Notes: generated from the sequence alone by a model not told the origin. A stretch of 64,000 nucleotides of DNA from Porphyromonadaceae bacterium UBA7207 (GCA_002490635.1 DKUJ01000047.1:8545-72544), one strand, 5' to 3'; positions 52,913 through 62,342 are shown, counted from the stretch's first letter. Made by a program: numbers and translations.

Positions 52913-53509
52913 ATGAAAGAAATAGTATTCGCCACCAACAACGCACATAAGCTCAAAGAATTCCGCTCCATGCTGGGCAAGGACTGGCATGTGCTGTCGC
53001 TGGCAGATATCGGCTGCCACGACGACATTCCGGAAACTGCCGACACTTTCGAGGGCAACGCCCTTCAGAAAGCCATGTTTGTAGCCGAGCGTTACGGACG
53101 CTGCAACGTTGTTGCCGATGATTCGGGGCTTTGCGTCGACGCACTCGATGGTGCGCCTGGAGTATTCAGCGCAAGATATGCGGGCGAAGGGCACGACTCC
53201 GAAGCCAACAATGCCCGCCTGCTTGCTGAACTCGATGGAATCGCCGACCGACATGCCCATATGGCCACAGCCATGGTGTTTCTTGCCGATGCGGCCAGCG
53301 AGCCGATAACAGCAGTAGGGAAAATCGAAGGCGAAATAACATACGGGCCACAAGGCAGCGGCGGCTTCGGCTATGACTGCCTTTTCCGCCCGACAGGCTG
53401 GGAAAAGACATTTGCCGAAGTCGACGACCAGGCAAAGAATGCAGTGAGCCACCGGGCAAGAGCAGTAAAGGCTCTTGTCGCCAGACTATCCGAATCCTCT
53501 CTTCTATAA
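52913..53509 (+). CDS. rdgB: RdgB/HAM1 non-canonical purine NTP pyrophosphatase
   Basis: 198 residues. The N-terminal VFATNNAHKLKEFR, VVADDSGLCVDALDGAPGVFSARYAG and FGYDCLFRPTG are the standard RdgB blocks. It hydrolyses dITP, dXTP and related nucleotides. It ends one base before the start of porZ, so translation of the two is probably coupled. Confidence 0.95.
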   Translation: MKEIVFATNNAHKLKEFRSMLGKDWHVLSLADIGCHDDIPETADTFEGNALQKAMFVAERYGRCNVVADDSGLCVDALDGAPGVFSARYAGEGHDSEANNARLLAELDGIADRHAHMATAMVFLADAASEPITAVGKIEGEITYGPQGSGGFGYDCLFRPTGWEKTFAEVDDQAKNAVSHRARAVKALVARLSESSLL

Positions 53510-53510
53510 T

Positions 53511-55883
53511 ATGACCAATAGAATATTATATACTATCTTTATAGCCATAGCTATCAGCTTGATTCCATTTTCGGCAGTCGCACAGCGCATGCCGGGTTCT
53601 TGGAGCCTGCTGCCTTCGGCCGGAACTTCCTTTGTGGAAGTTATCGAGACTCCCGACCGCACATACATGCTCAGCGGCGAGAATCTGATGGCGATTACCA
53701 GCGACGGTGAAACCGTGTATTACAACAGCAGCAACCGTCTTTCCGACAGCTCCATTGACATAATACGCTATAACTGGCAGAAAAACTATCTCTTCATAGC
53801 GTATTCCAACGGCAATATCGATTTGCTTTACGACAACGGGCGCTGCGTGAACATGCCGGAACTCAAGGATGCTACCCTTACCACATCCCATGCCGTAAGG
53901 GATGTGGCATTCGGCAGCGACCGCATTCTTGCCGCCACAGATTTCGGATTCGTACTGTTCGACGACGTCCGCCATCAAGTAGTGGAATCGGGCATATATA
54001 ATCAGAAAGTCGACAAGGTGATGATTCTCGGCCAGAACATGCTTCTGTTGACCAATACAGAAATGTTGTGGTCGCCATTGTCGCAACGCCACCCTCGCCT
54101 CGACAGTTTCGAACCGATAAAAGATGGTTCCGGCAATCTCCGTTTATGGCCTCTCAATATGTCGCTGGCAGCAGCCGGACAATCGGCATTCTTCAACGTT
54201 GCAGCAAACAAAGGCCTGTATCTCTACGACTTCGACGGAACCGACGGAACTGTTACGAAAAAAGTTATAGCAACCGGAATCGATTGCCAACAGTTGCAGT
54301 TCGGCGAAGATAAAGTGGGATTCGCAGAGCAAGGAAGGATTCTATTCTCCGACACCGAAGGCAATATCGATGAGGTGATACTTCCTGAGGACATTGCAGG
54401 TGATGCGGTTTTCAGTACCATAGGAAAGGAATCCGTATGGGTTGCAACGCCTCAGGGAATAATTCATTACGACCTTTCCGGCAACACTCCATCACTTATC
54501 GGGGAAGCCTTTTCCCCGAAGGCTGTCAAGGTTGCAGCTCCATCGCGTTTAAGATGGAACGGCAATACGCTTGTGGTCGGAGCAATCGGCCGTAGCCGAA
54601 TATATCCATTACCAGTAACTAAATTGCAGGTGTCGTTGATTAACAACGATGGAAGCATTTCCGACTATAATGTCGCTCCGCTTTCCGATTTCGGCGACGG
54701 AGGAATCATTTTCTTCGATCCTGAAATCGAAGGGAGAGCATACGGGGCATCGGCAAGCAAGGGTCTCCACATTATCGACAACGGCGATATAATAGCCACG
54801 TACACCACCAAGAACACTCCGATGGGAGATTTTGGCGGCACCCAGATCAATGATCTCAATCTCGATGCGGAAGGAAACCTGTGGGTAGCCAATGGACACA
54901 TCAATACGTCTGATCCGATGTGCGTGATTCTTCCTGCTTCCGTTCGCAAAAGAACAGCCGTCGGCCAAATCGGGTACGATGAATGGAAAGTTGCAACCAT
55001 GCCTTCATCTTTTGAATACAATCACGACGGAAAGATGCTGATAGCCACGCATTCGCCATTGGTGCTTTTCGGCAGTTCCGCTTGGAATTCAGGCTTGGCC
55101 GTACTGAACCACAACAAAACTTATACAGACACATCCGACGACAGCTCGATACACCACAGCAAACTTACCGACCAGAGCGGTGCCTCGGCACAGAACTGCC
55201 AGGTCAATGCCATGGCGGAAGACCACAACGGACGAATCTGGCTGGGTACGGAGTCCGGTGTTATGGTTCTGGACCCATCCCAGGCCATGACCCCCGGCTG
55301 TATCTTCCAACGGCCACTTGTAGCCAGAAACGATGGAACCAACTATGGCGACTATCTTTTGGCAACCGATAAGATTTATGATATAGCGGTAGATCATTCC
55401 AACCGCAAGTGGCTGGCAACCGGAGCTTCCGGCCTGTATCTTGTAAGCGCCGACGGCTCTGAGATTCTGGAACATTTCAATACCGACAACTCGCCGCTGC
55501 CTTCCAACTTCGTATATTCGGTCAGCGTGGATCCGCAGAGCGCGTGTGTCTACGTAGGCACCGAAGCCGGAATATTCATATACAACGGAACATCATCTCC
55601 TGCCGCCGAAGATTACGGCCAGGTAAAAGTGACTCCGAATCCTGTACGTCCCGACTATAGCGGGTGGATCACCATCTCCGGGTTAATGGAAAACAGCCTT
55701 GTGAAAATTGCCGATACCGCAGGGAATGTAATCTGTACCGGTCGTTCCGAAGGCGGCAATTTCTCATGGGACGGCTGCGACAGCACCGGGCGGAGAGTCC
55801 GCACAGGCGTGTATTATGTACTCGCTTCGCAAAACCAGCAGGGAAACAGCGGAATAGTTGCAAAATTTATGGTCGTGAACTGA
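53511..55883 (+). CDS. porZ: PorZ-like type IX secretion beta-propeller protein
   Basis: 790 residues. Signal peptide (MTNRILYTIFIAIAISLIPFSAVAQ), then repeated propeller-type blades over about 40-680 (for example VNAMAEDHNGRIWLGTESGVMVL and IAVDHSNRKWLATGASGLYLV), ending in a type IX C-terminal domain of about 90 residues (VTPNPVRPDYSGWITISGL ... GVYYVLASQNQQG). PorZ sits at the cell surface and helps the sortase PorU attach cargo to anionic LPS. The assignment rests on domain layout, the CTD and porU in the same gene string; other two-component-regulator propellers are the alternative. Confidence 0.82.
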   Translation: MTNRILYTIFIAIAISLIPFSAVAQRMPGSWSLLPSAGTSFVEVIETPDRTYMLSGENLMAITSDGETVYYNSSNRLSDSSIDIIRYNWQKNYLFIAYSNGNIDLLYDNGRCVNMPELKDATLTTSHAVRDVAFGSDRILAATDFGFVLFDDVRHQVVESGIYNQKVDKVMILGQNMLLLTNTEMLWSPLSQRHPRLDSFEPIKDGSGNLRLWPLNMSLAAAGQSAFFNVAANKGLYLYDFDGTDGTVTKKVIATGIDCQQLQFGEDKVGFAEQGRILFSDTEGNIDEVILPEDIAGDAVFSTIGKESVWVATPQGIIHYDLSGNTPSLIGEAFSPKAVKVAAPSRLRWNGNTLVVGAIGRSRIYPLPVTKLQVSLINNDGSISDYNVAPLSDFGDGGIIFFDPEIEGRAYGASASKGLHIIDNGDIIATYTTKNTPMGDFGGTQINDLNLDAEGNLWVANGHINTSDPMCVILPASVRKRTAVGQIGYDEWKVATMPSSFEYNHDGKMLIATHSPLVLFGSSAWNSGLAVLNHNKTYTDTSDDSSIHHSKLTDQSGASAQNCQVNAMAEDHNGRIWLGTESGVMVLDPSQAMTPGCIFQRPLVARNDGTNYGDYLLATDKIYDIAVDHSNRKWLATGASGLYLVSADGSEILEHFNTDNSPLPSNFVYSVSVDPQSACVYVGTEAGIFIYNGTSSPAAEDYGQVKVTPNPVRPDYSGWITISGLMENSLVKIADTAGNVICTGRSEGGNFSWDGCDSTGRRVRTGVYYVLASQNQQGNSGIVAKFMVVN

Positions 55884-55885
55884 TT

Positions 55886-56416
55886 ATGGATTCCATAAGC
55901 TTGAAATATACCGACACAACAGACAAAGCCAACGGAATTGCCGGAATGGCAATCACACTGATAGCATGCCAGGGCGAGCATCTACTGGCTGAAATAAGAT
56001 TCGACGAACCCGACGGCCACAATATGCATATGGCTCACGATTTCGGATTGCCAGGCAACCCGAGAATGTCTGCCAAAAGCCTATGGTCACAGTCTGTGAA
56101 GGACTTGAGAGCCATGGCTTCGATGGTACTCGGCAACATCGAATGCCGCAAAGCGATTACCGCCGGATTCGAGCCGGGATTCAATGCCGAAAGGATTGTC
56201 CGCGATCTGGTGCGCAGCGAAGGCCAGAAGATGTGCTCTCTCGATAAAGACGAGGCCGACACCCTCTTCGACAGCTGCCACCACTATGTGCGCCGGCTCT
56301 TCGCCCATCCGGATTTGCTGGATGTCGCCCGCCGGTTCAGCGCACATATTTCCGACCGGCGCATACTCACAAAAAACGAAACTGTAGAATTCCTCGCAGC
56401 ACTGGGGCTGCGTTGA
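55886..56416 (+). CDS. Conserved unknown protein between porZ and rex
   Basis: 176 residues, no signal peptide or membrane helix, predicted mixed alpha/beta then helical (HHYVRRLFAHPDLLDVARRFSA). The start at 55886 lies two bases after the porZ stop and its stop lies six bases before rex, so it is tightly embedded. I do not recognise a family. Two Cys (about 73 and 119) and a His pair (CHHYVRR) could bind metal, which is speculation. Confidence 0.7.
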   Translation: MDSISLKYTDTTDKANGIAGMAITLIACQGEHLLAEIRFDEPDGHNMHMAHDFGLPGNPRMSAKSLWSQSVKDLRAMASMVLGNIECRKAITAGFEPGFNAERIVRDLVRSEGQKMCSLDKDEADTLFDSCHHYVRRLFAHPDLLDVARRFSAHISDRRILTKNETVEFLAALGLR

Positions 56417-56422
56417 CAATCC

Positions 56423-57097
56423 ATGAATAACGAAGAACTGTCATCCGGCCGTATTCCCCGCCAAGGCGCAGGTGTTCTTCCCGAGCCTACCTTGCGCCGC
56501 CTGCCGTGGTATCTGGCATATCTGAGTACCTTGCGGCGCCAGAAAGTGGAATATGTGTCCACAACACGTATTGCCGACGAACTAAAAGTGGCGCCATCAC
56601 AAATAGCAAAAGATCTCTCTTTTCTCGGCATCAAGGGTAAAACACGCATAGGGTATTCGGTTGAGGATCTCGAGCAGTCGCTTGGCCAATTTCTCGGTTT
56701 CACCCAGAGGCACAATGCTGTAATGCTTGGCGTGGGAAGTCTTGGTGCCGCTCTTATCGCCGATTCAGGCCTGCAACGGTATGGACTGAATATTGTCGCT
56801 GGAATCGACATCGATGCCGAAAGGATAGGAACGAAAATCAATGCGGTGGAGGTGTATGCTCCCGATTGCCTTCCGGAGCTTGCCAGAGCCATGAATATAA
56901 GCATCGCTGTGCTTGCCGTACCCGTCGATAGCGCCCAGGAAGTGGCCAATCATGCCATCTCCTGTGGAATACCAGCCATCTGGAACTTCACGCCGACGCG
57001 TATAGTCGCGCCTGCAGAGATTGTGGTGAGCAATACTTCCATATATTCCCATCTTGCCGTAATGTATAACCGACTGGGCAATATCCCGTCGCGATGA
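56423..57097 (+). CDS. rex: Redox-sensing transcriptional repressor Rex
   Basis: 224 residues. An N-terminal winged helix (EPTLRRLPWYLAYLSTL and RIADELKVAPSQIAKDLSFLG) is followed by a Rossmann domain with GVGSLGAALIADSGL and NIVAGIDIDAERIG. Rex senses the NADH/NAD+ ratio and represses fermentation and respiration genes when NADH is low. It overlaps the FAH-like gene by four bases. Its likely targets (for example nfn genes in this window) were not checked for operators. Confidence 0.94.
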   Translation: MNNEELSSGRIPRQGAGVLPEPTLRRLPWYLAYLSTLRRQKVEYVSTTRIADELKVAPSQIAKDLSFLGIKGKTRIGYSVEDLEQSLGQFLGFTQRHNAVMLGVGSLGAALIADSGLQRYGLNIVAGIDIDAERIGTKINAVEVYAPDCLPELARAMNISIAVLAVPVDSAQEVANHAISCGIPAIWNFTPTRIVAPAEIVVSNTSIYSHLAVMYNRLGNIPSR

Positions 57098-57669
57098 AAA
57101 TCATAGTTCTCTCAAACGCTCCGGAGCTGAGCGGAGGGGCAAAGCCTGAATTGATTGCCGGTGCCGATTCCGCCATCCTGCGGCATGGCGAGCCTGTATT
57201 TCTCGACGGAAATACATCGTCGGCTTTGTATGCTCCGGCGTTCCGGATAGGTAAATTAGGAACGCATATTCCGGGCAAAGTGGCCTCACGGTATATCGAC
57301 GCTTACACTATTTTCCATATGCTTGTTCCTTCAGGACACAACTTCATGGCCGACACAATCTGGCCGCTTTGCGACAGGGCGTTTTCGCCGGGAGCATGGC
57401 TGAAAGGCGACATCCCTGAAAAAATCGGAATTGATATCTCATGCAACATGCTGCATTCCGACGAGCTTGCATATGAGAACACCTATGATTTCGAAAATAT
57501 CTCGGGCCATGCCGTAGACGCTGTCGCGGGCTTGTCGAAGTACTTCACGTTCAAAACCGGCGACATAATCATCGATGCCGGCAATCCTCTGAAAACCACG
57601 CCCGTTATCAACACCCGCACTGTAGTTAATATCGGCAGTGCCAACGTCCTTGATTTCAAGTATAAATAG
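57094..57669 (+). CDS. Divergent fumarylacetoacetate-hydrolase-like protein lacking the metal site
   Basis: 191 residues. Stretches align with the FAH family: ADSAILRHGEPVFLDG, RIGKLGTHIPGKVASRYIDAYTI and the C-terminal LSKYFTFKTGDIIIDAGNPL. The acidic metal-binding triad of active FAH enzymes is missing; where they have YE(A/T)E the sequence reads LYAPAF. It is therefore probably non-enzymatic or has a changed reaction. It is wedged between rex and porU with a 4-base overlap and zero-base gap. Assignment is by eye and moderate. Confidence 0.6.
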   Translation: MKIIVLSNAPELSGGAKPELIAGADSAILRHGEPVFLDGNTSSALYAPAFRIGKLGTHIPGKVASRYIDAYTIFHMLVPSGHNFMADTIWPLCDRAFSPGAWLKGDIPEKIGIDISCNMLHSDELAYENTYDFENISGHAVDAVAGLSKYFTFKTGDIIIDAGNPLKTTPVINTRTVVNIGSANVLDFKYK

Positions 57670-60600
57670 ATGCCCGTCCGCCGAATACACATACTACTGT
57701 TGGTAATACTTGCATCTGTAGTCTGCCGGCACCACCAGACCGCGATGGCTCTGCCCGTTGATTATTATTCAACGGAATCCCGCCTTGCCGCCGGTCATTG
57801 GGTAAAAGTCAGAATCGACACCACGGGCGTCTACGCAATCAGTTACCGACAGCTTGAAGAATGGGGATTCGACAATCCAGGTCAGGTAGGTGTATTCGGG
57901 TCTGGCGCTGTTGCAGCGGCAGACCACATTTTTTCCATCAACTATAGTGACGACCTGGCTCCGACAGCTGTTGCCAGGCAGCAGGACCGGCTTCTGTTCT
58001 ACGGAGAAGCCGATGTACGCGCTGTCCCGTTGTCGCCAACGTCTATTTCTGTCACACGCAACCACTACGATACCGGTGCCTATTACTTCATCGGGGAATG
58101 TGGCCAGGATGCACCTCTCGAGACTCTGAGCCTTGGCAGCGACTGGAAGTTGCAGAATACAATCACAAGTAATACAGCGGTCGAACTTATAGAGCGGGAA
58201 GTGCAGATTCCGACATATGGAGGAGCTATCGCCCATGGCCCGCAGCTGTCTCCGGGACAGACCGAAACATTCACTTTCGCCATCACGGACATTTCACCCT
58301 CGGCAAATGGCTCCGTCTCAGGCGCTGTGAATTATGTTTACTGTGGATTCCGTGATAAGGAATCAGAGGCATGGTATCCGGAAATCACACTTTCGCATCC
58401 ATGGCAGAAAGGCGAACATTATCCTCTGATATGTCCCCCATTAAGTGGCTCCCGCTTATATCGCAGCGTGACCGACCACGTTAATTTCGAGAGTGGATGG
58501 AACCCCGGCTCTCCGCTTGAGGTAAGCATAGCATATCCTGCTGATTACGATGGTTATTTCGCCGTCGACAGGGTCGCTGCCATCTATAACCGCAAAAATA
58601 GGCTCGGAAACGATAACTGGCGCACATTCGACATAATCAGAGCTGATGCCGGACAGACATTCGTCATAGACGACAGCGACATAAGCGTCTGGGATGTGAC
58701 CGATATAAGCAGGATACGCAGCTTTCAGACCGCTGAAACAGAAAACGGAAATACAGCAGTCTCGATTCAGGCAAGCCTTGGAACCGAACGCCAACGACGC
58801 ATACTGGCATTCCGAAACACTGGATACTTTCCACAGCCACGGTTTGAAGAAATCGTGGAACCACAGAACCTGCATTCGCTCACGCCGCCCGATATTCTGA
58901 TTGTTACTACCACGGACCTTGCTGAGCAGGCAAACCAGCTGGCCGACATCCACCGCAGGCATCAAGGTATGGATGTGCTTGTGGTAAACCACAGGAATAT
59001 CTACAACGAATTCGGCAACGGCTCGCATTGCCCCCAGGCAATCCGGCGTTTTGTAAAAATGCTTCACGACCGCGACACCTCCGGGAAATTCCGGTATCTG
59101 CTTTTCTATGGTGTCTCAGTCGCCGACAACCGCTTCATCAGCCGCCCCGCAACAGATGCCATGGCTACATTCCAGGCCGAGCTGGAGACCGATGCCTCCT
59201 CCAACAGCACCTGCTATTGCGGCGATGCTTATTTCGCGATGCTTGCCGACGATTACCGGCATGCCGAAGTGACCATTCAGCCCACCGCGATAACAGTAGG
59301 CCGTCTGCCGGTAAGGGATGCAGGGCAGGCACGGATGGTCAATGCAAAAATCGAATCTTATTTTACCGATCCCATGCCGCCGGCTGCCGCAATGCGTATG
59401 CTGTACACAAGCGACGACGGCGACCGGGACGCCCATTTCGACCACAGCCAGCAAAGCATAGCGTTCCTGCGCGACGGACGGCCCGACATGCTTGTGGCCT
59501 CAGTCGACAATCTCGTGTATCCACAATTCGCGTCTGCCACACAGAATGCCGATGGCGCACGCCTTGTGATGCGGCACATCAATGACGGCATACTCGGGCT
59601 ATGGTACACCGGACATGGAGGGCCTAACACTCTGGCTCAGCATCAGATCATGAACCAGCAGCATCTGGCGGAACTCAAAAACAAAGTGTATCCCTTCGCC
59701 ATGCTCGCCACTTGCGAGACATTCACTTTCGATCTGAATCATGGAAGCATAGCCGAACAAATGGTTCTGAAGCCCGACGGCGGCTTTATGGGATGTATAG
59801 CCGCCGGCCGTGCAGTATATCTCGACTATAACCGGAAGCTTAACCATGCCATGAGCCAGGCCCTGGCTTCGGCTACATATGGCGACAGCTTCGCCGACCT
59901 GTTCTACCGCGCACGCAACGCAGTGATTGCCAACGAACGCAAAGGAAGCGGTGTGGCATCCAATGTGATGTGTTATAATTATTGCGGCGACCCGGCGCTT
60001 CCCCTGCCAATACCTTCGGCCACTGTTATTCCCTCAGACACCACGCTGGAACTCACTTCCGGAATGTCCGCGACGATTAATGCCATTATTGTCGATGGTC
60101 AAGGCAATCCTACCGGGTTCTCGGGCTGCGGCACCTTGAGCTTATTCGATCAGCCAAGGCAGATAGAGGCTGCCAATGCCCAGACCAAACCTAAATACAT
60201 AACCGAAGAAACTCGTCTTTTAGCCCAATATCCTGTAATAGCTGAAAATGGCAGAATCTCGACAACCATGACTGCACCATCTTTGGCCAATATCGGACAA
60301 TCGCCACGCCTGGCATTCGCCTTACGCTCGGCACAGGGTTTCATCGCCACCGGATTATGTTCTGTGTCGATGAAATACTCCGACAATGAAACCTCTCCGG
60401 AGTCCGCACCCGAAATATCGGAATTATATATTAACAATCCGGACTTTATCCCCGGTGATATCGTGGGCCGGAATGCCACATTGTATGCTACAATAGTGCC
60501 TACCGCGGCTGGTCTGCCGGGAATCTCATCTTTGGAAAGCACTTCCATCCGTTGCCGCCTCGACGGGTCGACAAATCTCTCTCCGTCGATAAACACCAGT

Positions 60601-61026
60601 TTCGACAGCGAAGGCAATCTCCATCTCAGCGTAGCGCTTACAGAGCTTGGCGGTGGCTACCACACAGTATCGCTTGATATCACCGACCCGATTGGAGCCA
60701 CAGCCTCAGCTGCGACCGAATTCGAAGTCCGGAATGCCTGCAAATCTCCGGAGCTGATATACGATGGCCAAGGGGCGTCCCGCCACTCGGCAAATTTCAG
60801 AATAGCTTCCACAAACTCTGACGCATATCTCAAACTTATCATCAGCAATGCTTCCGGCGAAACCGTAGCGACAATCGAGAATCCGGAAACCGACTTCTGC
60901 TGGAATCTTACCGACAATCTTGGAAATATCGTGGACGACGGACTATATAAAGCCATACTCCTGCAGCGCCACCAGAACGAACTCAGCGCATCGGAGCCTG
61001 TGCGTTTCGTCGTTGTCAAGCCTTGA
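57670..61026 (+). CDS. porU: Type IX secretion system sortase PorU
   Basis: 1118 residues. Signal peptide (about 1-28), an N-terminal beta domain, a gingipain-type C25 peptidase domain (about 405-775) and C-terminal Ig-like beta domains ending in a fold with a C-terminal NGTR-free tail (FVVVKP). The catalytic dyad is visible as His649 (LWYTGHGGPN) and Cys682 (MLATCETFTF), matching the spacing in Porphyromonas PorU. PorU cleaves the C-terminal sorting domain of type IX cargo and links the protein to anionic LPS. The gene follows the FAH-like gene directly. Confidence 0.92.
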   Translation: MPVRRIHILLLVILASVVCRHHQTAMALPVDYYSTESRLAAGHWVKVRIDTTGVYAISYRQLEEWGFDNPGQVGVFGSGAVAAADHIFSINYSDDLAPTAVARQQDRLLFYGEADVRAVPLSPTSISVTRNHYDTGAYYFIGECGQDAPLETLSLGSDWKLQNTITSNTAVELIEREVQIPTYGGAIAHGPQLSPGQTETFTFAITDISPSANGSVSGAVNYVYCGFRDKESEAWYPEITLSHPWQKGEHYPLICPPLSGSRLYRSVTDHVNFESGWNPGSPLEVSIAYPADYDGYFAVDRVAAIYNRKNRLGNDNWRTFDIIRADAGQTFVIDDSDISVWDVTDISRIRSFQTAETENGNTAVSIQASLGTERQRRILAFRNTGYFPQPRFEEIVEPQNLHSLTPPDILIVTTTDLAEQANQLADIHRRHQGMDVLVVNHRNIYNEFGNGSHCPQAIRRFVKMLHDRDTSGKFRYLLFYGVSVADNRFISRPATDAMATFQAELETDASSNSTCYCGDAYFAMLADDYRHAEVTIQPTAITVGRLPVRDAGQARMVNAKIESYFTDPMPPAAAMRMLYTSDDGDRDAHFDHSQQSIAFLRDGRPDMLVASVDNLVYPQFASATQNADGARLVMRHINDGILGLWYTGHGGPNTLAQHQIMNQQHLAELKNKVYPFAMLATCETFTFDLNHGSIAEQMVLKPDGGFMGCIAAGRAVYLDYNRKLNHAMSQALASATYGDSFADLFYRARNAVIANERKGSGVASNVMCYNYCGDPALPLPIPSATVIPSDTTLELTSGMSATINAIIVDGQGNPTGFSGCGTLSLFDQPRQIEAANAQTKPKYITEETRLLAQYPVIAENGRISTTMTAPSLANIGQSPRLAFALRSAQGFIATGLCSVSMKYSDNETSPESAPEISELYINNPDFIPGDIVGRNATLYATIVPTAAGLPGISSLESTSIRCRLDGSTNLSPSINTSFDSEGNLHLSVALTELGGGYHTVSLDITDPIGATASAATEFEVRNACKSPELIYDGQGASRHSANFRIASTNSDAYLKLIISNASGETVATIENPETDFCWNLTDNLGNIVDDGLYKAILLQRHQNELSASEPVRFVVVKP

Positions 61027-61091
61027 ATCCAGAGCGACTCAGAACATTACGGCGACATTTTGTGTTTGAATATCAAAAATAATATTCACAC

Positions 61092-62132
61092 ATGAAAGTA
61101 TTCCGGACAATCGCATTAACTGTCGCCGCGTCTATCGCTGCCGTGGCTGCATATCCATGTTCCCGCGTTGTATATCTTGGCGAAAATAACAGTACAATTC
61201 TGGTCGGACGAACCCTCGACTGGCGGACCCCCATACCCACAAATCTATATGTCTACCCCGGCGGAATCGCCAAGACCAGCATGCCTTCAGGTCCCCGCCT
61301 GGAATGGACATCCAAATATGGCTCCGTTCTGGCTGTGGGATACGACGGAGGCGTTACCGAAGGAATAAACGAACACGGCCTGGCAATGAACGGTCTGTTC
61401 TGTAAAATGAGTGAATACCGCAACCCCGTGGAAGGCGAGAACGTACCCGTTGTCAGCCTGGCGATGATGTGCAGTTTCTTCCTGGATAATTTCACCACAG
61501 TGGATGAAGTGTCGCAATGGCTCGATACCAATGCTTTCGCCATTTCCGGAGAAGCATTCGACGGAGGAACAGTCAGCCTGCTCCACTGGGCGCTTACCGA
61601 CGCCGGAGGAAACACGATGGTGATGGAGTACGACCATGGTGTTCTGAAGACATATCAGAGCCGTGATCTGACAGTCCTCACAAACGACCCGCAGCTACCC
61701 GACATGGAGGCCATCGAGAACTATTGGAAAGCCAAAGGCGGCTCGCACACTCTGCCAGGCACGGCAAGCAGTCCCGACCGATTTGTACGTGCATCATATT
61801 TCATAAATCATGTGCCTAAGAATCAGTCGCATGAAGCCGCATTAGGGTCCTTGAGAAGCATCATGGGTACTGTCAGCGTGCCGTTCGGATACAGCGTGCA
61901 GGGCGAGCCCAACATCTCCTCCACACAATGGACATCCATCAGCGATATCACAGGAAGGAAATACTACATGCACTTCGCCGACTCTACCGGAATGATGTGG
62001 ATTGATATGAGCCGCCTGCGTTTCAATCCCGGAGCTTCCATACTGAAGCTTGACACATCCTCGCACTCAGCTCTCACGGGATGCGTCAACGACCGACTCG
62101 AAAAGTCCCCCGGCTTCACCCCCATGTGGTAA
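61092..62132 (+). CDS. Choloylglycine-hydrolase family protein (bile salt hydrolase/penicillin V acylase type)
   Basis: 346 residues with a signal peptide (MKVFRTIALTVAASIAAVAA). Ntn-hydrolase residues are present: nucleophile Cys23 (YPCSRVVYLG), Arg40 and Asp43 (GRTLDW), Asn in LTNDPQ and Arg in SPDRFVRASYF. For an N-terminal nucleophile, cleavage would have to expose Cys23, i.e. remove two residues more than the predicted signal. The enzyme hydrolyses amides such as conjugated bile salts or penicillin V; which one cannot be decided. It is alone, 65 bases after porU. Confidence 0.85.
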   Translation: MKVFRTIALTVAASIAAVAAYPCSRVVYLGENNSTILVGRTLDWRTPIPTNLYVYPGGIAKTSMPSGPRLEWTSKYGSVLAVGYDGGVTEGINEHGLAMNGLFCKMSEYRNPVEGENVPVVSLAMMCSFFLDNFTTVDEVSQWLDTNAFAISGEAFDGGTVSLLHWALTDAGGNTMVMEYDHGVLKTYQSRDLTVLTNDPQLPDMEAIENYWKAKGGSHTLPGTASSPDRFVRASYFINHVPKNQSHEAALGSLRSIMGTVSVPFGYSVQGEPNISSTQWTSISDITGRKYYMHFADSTGMMWIDMSRLRFNPGASILKLDTSSHSALTGCVNDRLEKSPGFTPMW

Positions 62133-62181
62133 TCCGACAGCAACTCGTCCGATACACTAGGCATAACAGGTTGCATTATAT

Positions 62182-62212
62182 TTTGCACATGCGGGATTTT
62201 TAGCTAACTTTG
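62182..62212 (+). promoter_or_regulatory. Promoter of tRNA-Leu
   Basis: -33 TTTG (62182-62185) and -7 TAACTTTG (62205-62212) are 19 bases apart; the tRNA starts 12 bases later. Confidence 0.75.
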
Positions 62213-62223
62213 CATCCGCAAAT

Positions 62224-62305
62224 GCGCATGTGGCGTAATTGGTAGCCGCGTTAGACTTAGGATCTAATGTCTTCGGACGTAGGGGTTCGAGTCCCCTCTT
62301 GCGCA
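62224..62305 (+). tRNA. tRNA-Leu (anticodon UAG)
   Basis: Class II cloverleaf: acceptor arm GCGCATG with CTTGCGC, D stem GCG/CGC, anticodon stem TTAGA/TCTAA with loop CTTAGGA (anticodon TAG at 62258-62260), long variable arm TGTCTTCGGACGT and T arm AGGGG/CCCCT with TTCGAGT. A U-U mismatch sits at position 6-67 of the acceptor stem. CCA is not encoded. It reads CUA and probably other CUN codons. Confidence 0.93.
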
Positions 62306-62310
62306 CACGG

Positions 62311-62342
62311 CACCGCCTTCGTATCACGAAGGCGGTGTTTTT
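62311..62342 (+). terminator. Intrinsic terminator after tRNA-Leu
   Basis: CACCGCCTTCGT (62311-62322) pairs perfectly with ACGAAGGCGGTG (62326-62337) around ATC, followed by five T. Confidence 0.93.

Noticed and set aside
50990..53452. 820-codon open frame on the minus strand opposite leuS and rdgB
   Set aside because: It crosses two conserved genes antisense and its translation shows no family motif.
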